From: a virus
Virus record (IMG/VR): IMGVR_UViG_3300006793_000096
Span: 1-38,176 of that record
Direction: 5' to 3' (one strand)
DNA length: 38,176 nucleotides
The translations under genes and the position numbers were made by a program. The notes under the pieces are model-generated. The model had not been told where the DNA came from and made no database searches. It saw only the letters and a program-made list of their open reading frames with translations. Of this stretch, positions 17,159-24,562 are shown one piece after another (the first letter of the stretch is position 1; each line of letters starts with the position of its first letter).

Positions 17159-19359
17159 TGGGTATCGAATTTCAAGGTAAAAGAATTGCTATAGGTGTAC
17201 CTAAAACCATACCCGTTGGCTCCGTCACTAACGTATACTACGCCGTATATTGCACATACAAAGGGGTTACCGAATTAAATAATGACAACCTAGATATTGC
17301 GGCTATTTTTGATGAAAATAATAGAAATGTTATTGATTATCAATGGTACGGAGTACCCGGAGATTACCAGATACAAATTGTATCTAATGGCACTTGCCCT
17401 TCTATAGGTCCGGATAAAGCACCATTAAATATTGAGGCTAAAGAAATTACTTTAAGGGGCGAAAATGCTCCTTCGGGTATGCAGGCGGTTGATGGAAGGC
17501 TAGGGCCAGGCCAAACGCCTACCGAGATTAACGCTTTAGATTTAACTTTTAAATTCGGGCCTACTGACATAGACACGCTTTTTTTGACTAGGTGGCACAA
17601 GCCTACCGGAGTATCTATTACCGATTTAAATCTAACTCACCCGCTTAGGGACTTTCTTGCTGCAAAGTACCTAGTAAATCAGGAAGACGCTCCTCAATTA
17701 CTAGGCGCGATAGAAAAACTTTTAGAAGATGACGCACCTACTGGTATCCAAAGTAATGAGATACTAGGGGTTAATTCACAACCTACGGGTTTAAGTTCCG
17801 CTGAAAAATTAGGGTTGAGTGCCGGCTCAACTTTACTTTCGGCAAACGAGCTTCTAGGAGAATCCCATAAACCTACTGGAGCCGACGCTGACGAAATTGA
17901 CGAAGACGCACCAGCTCCGCCCGCTTCAATAACTGCGATTGAAGTCTTAAATGAGTCTAATAAGCCCGTCGGTATTTCTGCGTTTAATTTAACAGATTAT
18001 ATGCCCAGTAACGTTACAGTAGAGTCTCTTTATATCGGAGATGAAATGGGCGTTTACCATCCGAGAAATGTACAAATAACGGATATAACATTAAGGGCGT
18101 CTTCGCGGCCTGTCGGTTTACTTGCGGAAGAATCTTTAGATTTTAATATGCACAAACCCACTGGGCTTACAGCAGTGCCTTTCCTTACAATTGGAAATTT
18201 GGGGGCTAATTTATACTTACCTTCGAGCTTACAAGCACACCTACCTATAGTACCTTTATCAGCCGCGCAAGCCCCAACAAGTTTGTCATCCGAAGTAACA
18301 ATAATAGGAGATTTTCGATCAGCACCTCAATATTTAGAATCGGTAAATATTGCGGAACAAACTCCTTCTAGTCTTTCGGCCACCACTAACTTAGGTTTTA
18401 CCGCTAACCAAGCGCCCACTTCTTTATCGGCATTTTGGGATAATGGGCTACCTTTCGGGCACAATGACTCGGGTTCGGGAGATTATACCCCCGTTTACAA
18501 CAGGCCATGGTTGTTTACACTTGAGCAACTGGACACTGGAGAAACGGAAAGATTTAGGTTAGGCATAGGCAACAATGCAATTGAGAGGCGAATACGCTGG
18601 GAATCATTAGATTACTATGAATCCGCGTGTGATGGGCTTAACTTTTTGGATTATTTTGAGGGGGAGCACGGTAGTATCATATCACAAAGAACTTGGAGAA
18701 ACGGTGCGAGTATACAGAAAGATTGGGATTGCGATGACGATGGTTACTTCGATGCGACAAGCACGCAGCAGCCGATGCTAACTTCTTGGTTTATTGAAAA
18801 CAGTAAAACTGGGCCTTTTTCTATATTATTTATTTACCATGTCTACAAGACTTACGAGAAAGCTTTAGATGTGTACCACTTTATACATAAAGAAAACTTA
18901 CAAGGGGCGGAGTTAGCAGAACAAGTAACGGCTAAAGATTTTCTACGGCATATATTCCGAAAGACGGTGATACACCCAAATCAATTTGCCGGCATTGTAG
19001 GAGTTTTCAGTGAGGAAGTGCTAATGAAAGCAGACGACACCTTCACTGCCGACGAAGTGCGACCGCCTAACCCTTACACTAAACCGGATTTTTGGCATCA
19101 GTGGTCAACCGACAGCGGAAACCCATGTGAAAACGGAGATGGAGCGGTATCAGGGTATCTTAATTGCGAGACGGCAGCCGTAGCTCCTTGGGGGCAGTAC
19201 CCATTAGGTACTCATTCCAATTCAACGGGCGCTCATTTTAAGCAATATGATGTTTGGGATGGTTATAATGTACACTACACCGGCCCCGATTACCTATATT
19301 GGATGGCGAGATCTACATGGGACAAAAGAGCGTGGGATGCTTACGGCATCAACCAATAA
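17158..19359 (+). CDS. Tail/receptor-contact protein with repeated P-T-x-L motif
   Basis: 733 residues from the ATG at 17158 (TAATG overlap; an in-frame ATG at 17107 lies in the upstream gene and is rejected). Residues about 85-440 hold at least a dozen short repeats of the type (A/K/Q)-P-(T/S/V)-(G/S)-(L/I)-x-A-x3-L, for example APTGIQSNEILG, QPTGLSSAEKLG, TPSSLSATTNLG and APTSLSA. The remaining about 290 residues form a non-repetitive C-terminal domain rich in Trp, Tyr and Asp (DWDCDDDGYFDAT) that could be the receptor-binding part. No known family is recognised. The same PT-x-L motif recurs in the gene starting at 19409 and at the start of the gene at 3565. Confidence 0.68.
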   Translation: MGIEFQGKRIAIGVPKTIPVGSVTNVYYAVYCTYKGVTELNNDNLDIAAIFDENNRNVIDYQWYGVPGDYQIQIVSNGTCPSIGPDKAPLNIEAKEITLRGENAPSGMQAVDGRLGPGQTPTEINALDLTFKFGPTDIDTLFLTRWHKPTGVSITDLNLTHPLRDFLAAKYLVNQEDAPQLLGAIEKLLEDDAPTGIQSNEILGVNSQPTGLSSAEKLGLSAGSTLLSANELLGESHKPTGADADEIDEDAPAPPASITAIEVLNESNKPVGISAFNLTDYMPSNVTVESLYIGDEMGVYHPRNVQITDITLRASSRPVGLLAEESLDFNMHKPTGLTAVPFLTIGNLGANLYLPSSLQAHLPIVPLSAAQAPTSLSSEVTIIGDFRSAPQYLESVNIAEQTPSSLSATTNLGFTANQAPTSLSAFWDNGLPFGHNDSGSGDYTPVYNRPWLFTLEQLDTGETERFRLGIGNNAIERRIRWESLDYYESACDGLNFLDYFEGEHGSIISQRTWRNGASIQKDWDCDDDGYFDATSTQQPMLTSWFIENSKTGPFSILFIYHVYKTYEKALDVYHFIHKENLQGAELAEQVTAKDFLRHIFRKTVIHPNQFAGIVGVFSEEVLMKADDTFTADEVRPPNPYTKPDFWHQWSTDSGNPCENGDGAVSGYLNCETAAVAPWGQYPLGTHSNSTGAHFKQYDVWDGYNVHYTGPDYLYWMARSTWDKRAWDAYGINQ

Positions 19360-19365
19360 GACAAC

Positions 19366-19392
19366 ACAACCGCTTTAAAAATAAAACATAAC
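19366..19392 (+). promoter_or_regulatory. Recurrent late leader element, copy 3
   Basis: ACAACCG (19366-19372) and ATAAC (19388-19392) are separated by 15 nt of A-rich sequence, with the ATG of the next tail gene 16 nt further on. This gap also lacks any Shine-Dalgarno sequence. Confidence 0.35.
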
Positions 19393-19408
19393 AAACTATT
19401 ATCTGACT

Positions 19409-21361
19409 ATGGCCGACTTACGAATTAAATGGGATCCTCCTATTAGGACCGACATTGTAGACTCTATCTCTATTTACAGATACCCAGGCTTGCTTTCCGA
19501 TTGCGATCAAATTTCGAGCTTAGGTGTCGAGATAGCTTCGGATTTACCTACGGATACTATTACTTATGACGATTTAGGCACTCCCGATTTTGAAGTAGTA
19601 ACTTATGGAGTTTATTCCGTCAATTCCTCCGGGCTTTCTTTATGCTCTTATTCGACCAGAGAGTTAGCGCCGACTTTACTTAGCGCTCCGGGAGATTTAA
19701 CTAGTATGATATACGATCTAACAGCGGACAACGCTCCTACGAGCCTAGGTACGGGAGATGCTACTTTAGGAGAAGATGCGAAACCTTTAAATATCGAAGC
19801 GAGGCCCGTATTTGACGAGGCTACTGCAAGCACTTTCTATTGGATGCAGGTTAATGGTAAATATATAGCCCCCTTATTCAAAGATGAAAACAAAGCTCGT
19901 TGGGCGCAGATTAACGGGACATTTGCGGATCCAGTGCGATACTCTTTTGCAGTGCCTAATCAAGTTCCATATGAAACTTACTATAAACCGGCAGATGTAG
20001 GCGGAACCGATTTAGGTTACGAAGAATGGGATTCCGAAGTTTGGAGAACTAGTCATTTTAGAGGAAAAGCTAATATCGAATGGACTAGTGAATATGCAGA
20101 ATCGTATTTAAGCCAGACTATATTAGATGAAGCAAAAGAAGCTCCGACTGGTCTTCAGGTTTACAAGGATATAAACCCACTTGATCTAGATTACAGTGTC
20201 CCGGGAATATATGATGCCAGCCCCTTCCCGAAGGATTTACTAAGCGAACAAGTTCCCGACGACCAGCTAAATAATTTATTATGGAATGACGTAACTTTTA
20301 ATAGAACGTATTATAGATTTACCTCAGACACGATCTCCGATCATAATGGTACTATAATGCCCAACTTAAGTAACTACGAATTTCAAAATCAACTTTTCAC
20401 CGGGAATTCCGGATTTGGTCGCCATGCCACCTGGTATACTGATGCTAATCACACCTTTGTTTGGGTAAAATGGATTGCAAAATCTAATAGAGACTGGGAA
20501 CAAGGCAAAGTTTACTTGAGGGAGATTAAAAACGGAGCATTTTACTATTGGCCACACGACAGCTGTGGGCAGAACCACAATTACCTACAACAAAGTGGCG
20601 ATTTTGAAATGAGAAAGCGCACTAATGAGCCTTCTAATTACAAATTAGGTGGACGCGATGTACAGCTTTCCGGTCACGAGAAATGGCTCGATTGGGATAC
20701 CGGTTACGAAGAAGGGAAATATAATAAAGTGCTACCACCCGACCCGGATGATTCTCAAAAAACTTTGAGTATAAACGACTGGGGTGTTAATTGGGTTGTA
20801 TGTAAAGAAAACGGTATGGAAGATTTAGGCAACTTGGTGTACAGCGGTTGGTACACTCAAGATACCGTGGAGACTCAAGAAATGCGGGATAGCCGGATAC
20901 CTTATTTGACCGACTACTCAAATGGAGCTAATCCGGAGTTTCACGTAGGCACACATACAAGACCGAGTTATGGGCCTTGGAGAGACCGCTTAGGCGTATA
21001 CACAATCTACGCTTGCGGTGGTGGTACTTGCCGGACAAGTCTTTGGAACCCAGACCATATTTACCAATTCTCTTTTAGCCAATCGGCATTTAACGCACCT
21101 TCGGCTTTAACGGCAGGTATACAAGGCGCCGGTCCCGTTTACACTGTCCACTCGGGCACCGTAGAAGTTGGTATGCTTGTAGAGATTTTAAGAGAGCCCG
21201 ATCAGGCGGGGAATGCTCATATGACGCCAAGTAAAAATTATTGGACGGTTACAAGCGTAGATGGCGCTGGAAATGTAAATGTAGAAGCAAGCGATGGCAC
21301 AGCTGCATTTCTGTCTACCAATTGGCGCGATGACTTTTGGCAGGCCTTAGCCCCAGCGTAA
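19409..21361 (+). CDS. Tail protein with N-terminal fibronectin-III-like unit
   Basis: 650 residues. The first about 85 read as a fibronectin-III-like unit (LRIKWDPP, VDSISIYRYPG, ITYDDLG, TYGVYSVNSSGLS), the same plan as the two small proteins at 21570 and 21922. PT-x-L motifs then follow (APTLLSAPGDL, APTSLGTGDATLG, later APTGLQVY and APSALTAG). A large region (about 130-570) is rich in Trp, Tyr, Asn and Asp and looks like a carbohydrate- or receptor-binding beta domain. The final 85 residues contain a small beta module (YTVHSGTVEVGMLVEI). Probably a receptor-contact or side-fibre protein; enzymatic activity is not evident. Confidence 0.68.
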   Translation: MADLRIKWDPPIRTDIVDSISIYRYPGLLSDCDQISSLGVEIASDLPTDTITYDDLGTPDFEVVTYGVYSVNSSGLSLCSYSTRELAPTLLSAPGDLTSMIYDLTADNAPTSLGTGDATLGEDAKPLNIEARPVFDEATASTFYWMQVNGKYIAPLFKDENKARWAQINGTFADPVRYSFAVPNQVPYETYYKPADVGGTDLGYEEWDSEVWRTSHFRGKANIEWTSEYAESYLSQTILDEAKEAPTGLQVYKDINPLDLDYSVPGIYDASPFPKDLLSEQVPDDQLNNLLWNDVTFNRTYYRFTSDTISDHNGTIMPNLSNYEFQNQLFTGNSGFGRHATWYTDANHTFVWVKWIAKSNRDWEQGKVYLREIKNGAFYYWPHDSCGQNHNYLQQSGDFEMRKRTNEPSNYKLGGRDVQLSGHEKWLDWDTGYEEGKYNKVLPPDPDDSQKTLSINDWGVNWVVCKENGMEDLGNLVYSGWYTQDTVETQEMRDSRIPYLTDYSNGANPEFHVGTHTRPSYGPWRDRLGVYTIYACGGGTCRTSLWNPDHIYQFSFSQSAFNAPSALTAGIQGAGPVYTVHSGTVEVGMLVEILREPDQAGNAHMTPSKNYWTVTSVDGAGNVNVEASDGTAAFLSTNWRDDFWQALAPA

Positions 21362-21367
21362 TAAAAT

Positions 21368-21535
21368 ATGAGCGAATCTGAAAAAGAATTAGAAGTAGAG
21401 GTTTCGGATGAAACATTTGAGCTTTGCGTAAAGGTAGGCATGCAGCTCGCAACAGATAGAGACTATTTTCAAATATGCCTCAACCACGCTTCAGAACAAT
21501 TTAAAAAGGAAAATCCGGAAATTACAACCGCTTAA
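21368..21535 (+). CDS. Small acidic protein, paralogue of the 33728-33925 gene
   Basis: 55 residues, starting 6 nt after the previous stop. It is acidic at the N-terminus and helical. The core VKVGMQLATDRDYFQICLN aligns with VIAHGKTVATDQDYFAIGCRN in the minus-strand gene at 33728-33925: shared G, A-T-D, D-Y-F, I and N at matching spacing. The function is unknown. The end of the frame overlaps leader element copy 4. Confidence 0.65.
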   Translation: MSESEKELEVEVSDETFELCVKVGMQLATDRDYFQICLNHASEQFKKENPEITTA

Positions 21536-21546
21536 CTAAATATAAC
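21524..21546 (+). promoter_or_regulatory. Recurrent late leader element, copy 4
   Basis: ACAACCG (21524-21530) and ATAAC (21542-21546) are separated by 11 nt; CCGCTTAACTAAATATAAC closely resembles the capsid copy. The downstream ATG lies 23 nt away behind an A-rich stretch with no Shine-Dalgarno sequence. Confidence 0.35.
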
Positions 21547-21569
21547 TTAAACATTAATATCAAAAAATC

Positions 21570-21917
21570 ATGGCAAATATACTATTATCTTGGACCTCTC
21601 CAGCGAACATCACAAATGTTGATTCTATCGAACTTTTTCGAATTAAGAAACTGGCAGGCGACGCTGACGTAGCTACCGCACCCGCTTGTTCGGATTACGT
21701 AGATTCCGACAACAACCCCGTATCTTCAGCAGACCACTTATCGGCAAGCTTTACGGGATCCGATGTCATCGTACCATCCGCTGCCTCAACAGCAATGTCT
21801 TATGTCGACACAGTTTCAGAAATTGGGGAGTATTATTACGCAGCTTTTTCAAAAAACGCAGCCGGATACAGCCCTTGTACAACTACTACAAGTAGAGTTT
21901 CTATAACGACCGTTTAG
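21570..21917 (+). CDS. Stand-alone fibronectin-III-like protein A
   Basis: 115 residues forming a single domain of fibronectin-III type: an opening W (MANILLSWTSP), VDSIELFRI, a central Asp/Ser/Pro loop region, then SYVDTVSEIGEYYYAAFSKN and AAGYSP, the usual Y-x-Y-x-(A/V)-x3-N-x2-G-x-S pattern of the F and G strands. It is probably a virion surface decoration or a subunit attached to the fibre encoded just upstream. It is a diverged tandem copy of the next gene and of the N-terminus of the 19409 product. Confidence 0.7.
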   Translation: MANILLSWTSPANITNVDSIELFRIKKLAGDADVATAPACSDYVDSDNNPVSSADHLSASFTGSDVIVPSAASTAMSYVDTVSEIGEYYYAAFSKNAAGYSPCTTTTSRVSITTV

Positions 21918-21921
21918 TCTG

Positions 21922-22227
21922 ATGGCTAATGTTTTACTAAAATGGGACGCTCTGCCGACCGATACCACCGATGTAGATGGTATCAGGGTATTTCGGACAC
22001 CGGACACCGGAACGGCGGCTACAAGCGATTCTTTTGTAACTGCGAGCGCAGCCCCAACTGACGCAATCCCAAGTACTTCAACTCAGTTGGCTGACATTAC
22101 GGGGATTACCGGTGTTCAGCATATTGATAAAGGTGTACCTACCGGTGACTATTACTACGCAGTATATAGTTACAACGACGCCGGATACAGCACCGCTAGT
22201 ATTACCTCGCTGGTACAAGTTTCTTAA
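21922..22227 (+). CDS. Stand-alone fibronectin-III-like protein B
   Basis: 101 residues, with the same plan as the preceding protein: MANVLLKWDALP, VDGIRVFRT, then GDYYYAVYSYNDAGYS near the end. It begins 4 nt after the previous stop and ends the plus-strand late module; its stop codon overlaps that of the convergent integrase gene. It shares clear identity with the 21570 product (MAN-LL-W, VD-I--FR, YYYA--S-N-AGYS), so this is a tandem gene duplication. Confidence 0.7.
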   Translation: MANVLLKWDALPTDTTDVDGIRVFRTPDTGTAATSDSFVTASAAPTDAIPSTSTQLADITGITGVQHIDKGVPTGDYYYAVYSYNDAGYSTASITSLVQVS

Positions 22228-23372
22228 GCCGCCCAACAAGCCAGCATGTTTTTGCTAGGCATCAATTTCGCATAGTATTGTGATGTAACCGAGGGGCTTG
22301 TGTGGCGCAAATAACTTTGGGCTACATAAAGCCCCTTTGTTGTAGCTAAATAAGATCCGTAAAGTTTTCTTAACTCATGCAGCGGGCTCTGCCTAGTCCA
22401 ACCGATATCTCTCAATGAGTCTGTTACTTTCTTAAAAGTTTTTTCAGCGATCCGAGCGCGGTCTGTTACTAGAAAATCAAAGCCTTCAGATGTGTCTAGT
22501 ATTTTAGAACCCCAGTTTACATCCCCAGCCGTGTAGCCATCGAGACCGTTTTTAGGCTTAAACTTACCTTCTGCGGCAATGCAAATAGAACAACGGTCTT
22601 CATCAATATCGAACCAGTTTCTTTTTGCAAAAAAAATCTCTTTCCGTCTCATACCAAAATGTAAGGCTAATGCCATAATCACAAATTGATCGCCGTCTAC
22701 TTCGTTCATTAACTTAAAAGTATCCTCAATCAAAGATGTCCCCGGTAGCGTGTAATCTTTTTTTACCCGATTAAAAAAGATCTCCTTTCGTAAAAAACCG
22801 AGACCTTCAAAACTCCAAGTCTCAGGGTAATAAGCCATAGCGGTCTCCGAAAAGACCGATTTAGCATTTCGAAGAAGAGTATTATAAGACCTTTTCTTTT
22901 CCTGCAAAGTCACTTTATCGGAGATTCCACGAACACTACCCGCTTTAACTTCGCGAAGCATTTTCTTAGTTAGTCTCTTCAACGGTAATGCTCTAGCCTC
23001 TTTATCTGGTAAACCTGTGACCCGGTATAAACCGCGCCTATAGCACTGAAATGTTCGATGCTCTATGCCTATCAAATTTTTATTAATTCTTAAAAAATCT
23101 ACTATGTCACCAAGGGTCGGTGATACTAGGACGCTGGTCTTAGGGGCGGCTTTCCCTTTCACTTTATTAGGGTTATATTTAAGAATAGTGTCTTCCATTG
23201 AGTTAAACACTAAGTAAGCATCTATCTCATCCGCCATTTTTTTGGCGATTGCTATCTCTTTTCCTAAATTAAAATAAACAGCCCTACCATCTACGGTCAC
23301 TTTAAATGACCAATGCTTAGCCCCTTTATTTCTTTTATAAACCCTGTTTCCTTTTTTTGTTATGTACTTCAT
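22224..23372 (-). CDS. int: Tyrosine recombinase (phage integrase)
   Basis: 382 residues. The N-terminal part has an arm-type DNA-binding look (KHWSFKVTVDGRAVYFNLG, about 20-38), then a SAM-like core-binding domain (about 95-190). Catalytic residues of the family are visible: Arg in ALHFGMRRKEIF (about 240), HELRK (about 330-335), LRHTSPSVTSQYY with the H-x-x-(S/T) His (about 357) and the nucleophile Tyr in SQYY (about 367). The start is supported by AAGGA 8 nt upstream of the ATG. The enzyme would integrate the phage at a host attachment site; a tRNA-Tyr-like sequence lies just upstream of its start. Its stop overlaps the convergent late gene with no terminator between them. Confidence 0.93.
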   Translation of the reverse strand: MKYITKKGNRVYKRNKGAKHWSFKVTVDGRAVYFNLGKEIAIAKKMADEIDAYLVFNSMEDTILKYNPNKVKGKAAPKTSVLVSPTLGDIVDFLRINKNLIGIEHRTFQCYRRGLYRVTGLPDKEARALPLKRLTKKMLREVKAGSVRGISDKVTLQEKKRSYNTLLRNAKSVFSETAMAYYPETWSFEGLGFLRKEIFFNRVKKDYTLPGTSLIEDTFKLMNEVDGDQFVIMALALHFGMRRKEIFFAKRNWFDIDEDRCSICIAAEGKFKPKNGLDGYTAGDVNWGSKILDTSEGFDFLVTDRARIAEKTFKKVTDSLRDIGWTRQSPLHELRKLYGSYLATTKGLYVAQSYLRHTSPSVTSQYYAKLMPSKNMLACWAA

Positions 23373-23420
23373 GTTGTATCCTTTTTTGAACCTTTTTATT
23401 TTTGTTTATATCGCAATATA

Positions 23421-23528
23421 TGGTGTATGGCGGTTTGGAACGCCAGTATTTAAGCGATTGTCTACAACATGTTGTGGTTTTCGGTCGAATTTACAGTCCG
23501 CATCCTTTAGCCACTTGGATACCCTACC
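23421..23528 (-). other. tRNA-Tyr(GUA)-like sequence, candidate attP
   Basis: Read on the minus strand, 23528-23485 folds as the 5' half of a tRNA: 7-nt acceptor strand GGTAGGG, TA, D-arm TCC/GGA around AAGTGGCTAAA, then a near-complete anticodon arm with loop CTGTAAA (anticodon GTA, Tyr). The 3' half is degenerate: a 12-bp palindrome ACAACATGTTGT (23464-23475), a hairpin TGGCG/CGCCA (23445-23428) with a T-loop-like TTCCAAAC, and CACCA at the end. The acceptor strands do not pair well, so a functional tRNA is unlikely. Identity to a tRNA next to an integrase gene is the classic mark of an attachment site. Confidence 0.6.
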
Positions 23529-23538
23529 ATGCAGTTGA

Positions 23539-23567
23539 TTGACAATGCTTTACAAATTTGTTAATTT
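23539..23567 (+). promoter_or_regulatory. Sigma-70-like promoter for the small plus-strand genes
   Basis: TTGACA (23539-23544), a 17-nt spacer, then TAATTT (23562-23567) lies 33 nt upstream of the ATG at 23601. The -35 is perfect and the -10 is weak. It would drive the two small genes next to the integrase, divergently from it. Confidence 0.5.
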
Positions 23568-23600
23568 TATCTTCAGTGTGGTGTAACTTGATTTGAACTT

Positions 23601-23852
23601 ATGAAATGGTTGAAAAATTCGGCGGATATTGAAAAACCTTTAATTAAAACTTGTGGTGATACTGTTGCAGCCTTAATAGACGAGCTGATACCACAAATAA
23701 AACTGTCTGCATTTGAACAGGAAGGAGCTGCGGATGTCGAGATTAAAATTAATATTGAGTTTAAAGACGACACTTTTGAGATAGAGACTCATGGGTTTGT
23801 AGAGTTTCCCGCTCGTATGGTTCGCATTAAAGCGGTTGAATTAGATGACTGA
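23601..23852 (+). CDS. Small protein of unknown function, integrase-adjacent
   Basis: 83 residues, unrecognised. Residues 1-40 are helical and amphipathic (TVAALIDELIPQIKLSAFEQE). Residues 46-80 form two or three beta strands (VEIKINIEFKDDTFEIETHG). It overlaps the following helix-turn-helix gene by 8 nt, so the two are probably co-translated. The position opposite the integrase and behind a TTGACA promoter suggests an excision or lysogeny accessory role, which is inference only. Confidence 0.6.
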   Translation: MKWLKNSADIEKPLIKTCGDTVAALIDELIPQIKLSAFEQEGAADVEIKINIEFKDDTFEIETHGFVEFPARMVRIKAVELDD

Positions 23853-24165
23853 TTTTTTAGCTCAGTTAGGGCTTACAAAAAAATTTGTTCAAGATACTTT
23901 TGGAACAGCGCCCGTTAAGGATGTAAAAGAAAATAAAAAAAATTATCTTGATGTAGAGGATCAAAAAAGAATACGCAGGCGTTTAAAAGAGTATTCCGCC
24001 TTTGTATTAGCAAGGTATATGGACGGGCACGACCCGCTTACTATTTCTCTTTTATTAAATGTTTCAGAAGAATCTGTTAGGTCTAGGTTAAGAAAAGCAG
24101 ATCTCTTTAATTCAGAAGGCCCCGGCCGTCCAAAGAAGAACCAAAGACGTTCCAGTTTTCTTTAA
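23845..24165 (+). CDS. Small helix-turn-helix DNA-binding protein
   Basis: 106 residues. The middle (about 55-90) reads as a helix-turn-helix: YMDGHDPLTISLLLNVSEESVRSRLRKADLF, with the turn around LNVSEES and a basic recognition helix. The C-terminus (GRPKKNQRR) has an AT-hook-like GRP core. It is a plausible transcription regulator of the integration/early region, or a small terminase-like DNA-binding protein; the former is favoured by its place beside the integrase. Its last 59 nt overlap the 3' end of the convergent nuclease gene, so the two mRNAs are antisense there. Confidence 0.65.
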   Translation: MTDFLAQLGLTKKFVQDTFGTAPVKDVKENKKNYLDVEDQKRIRRRLKEYSAFVLARYMDGHDPLTISLLLNVSEESVRSRLRKADLFNSEGPGRPKKNQRRSSFL

Positions 24166-24562
24166 ACTTTTCATACATCCCTTTCGACTTAGGGTTGTGT
24201 CCGAAAACTGTAACGGAATTACTCGTTATTTTTCCAACTGGTATGAAGTACCATACATCGGGGCCGGGGGCGAATACACAAAGATATTGTACATTAGTGT
24301 CCCTTAAGTGGACTGAGTTGTTTTTACAAGTAGCTCTAACGGAAAATTTATAACTAGCTTTCGAAAACTCGGCTGTTCGGATCTGGACGATAATTGGTCT
24401 GCCCGACCTAGCGTTTATAACTATCATGTCAAAACACGGAGTCTCCCCCATAACTGAGCTACATGGGTACAAGCCCCTTCTTTGGGCTTCATAAGCGAAT
24501 AATAATTCCCCAGAAGTCCCCCTAAAAATATTAGTTTTTACTCCTTTCGAGAGATTATCCAC
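24107..24562 (-). CDS. PD-(D/E)XK nuclease-like protein (small, resolvase type)
   Basis: 151 residues from a GTG at 24562 that overlaps the primase-helicase stop by 25 nt. The arrangement fits the small PD-(D/E)XK nuclease class: GTSGELLFAYEAQRRGLYP (Glu about 19), CFDMIVINARSGRPIIVQIRTA with the catalytic Asp in FDMIV (about 45) and QIR in the place of the usual (E/Q)-x-K. The Arg instead of Lys is unusual and could mean reduced or lost catalysis. Members of this class cut DNA in recombination, repair or intron homing. It is the last gene of the minus-strand replication operon. Confidence 0.65.
   Translation of the reverse strand: MDNLSKGVKTNIFRGTSGELLFAYEAQRRGLYPCSSVMGETPCFDMIVINARSGRPIIVQIRTAEFSKASYKFSVRATCKNNSVHLRDTNVQYLCVFAPGPDVWYFIPVGKITSNSVTVFGHNPKSKGMYEKFKENWNVFGSSLDGRGLLN

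Noticed and set aside
23421-23528. Functional tRNA-Tyr gene
   Set aside because: The acceptor strands do not pair, the anticodon stem has a mismatch and a wobble, and the 3' half is not tRNA-like, so it is treated as an attachment-site remnant.
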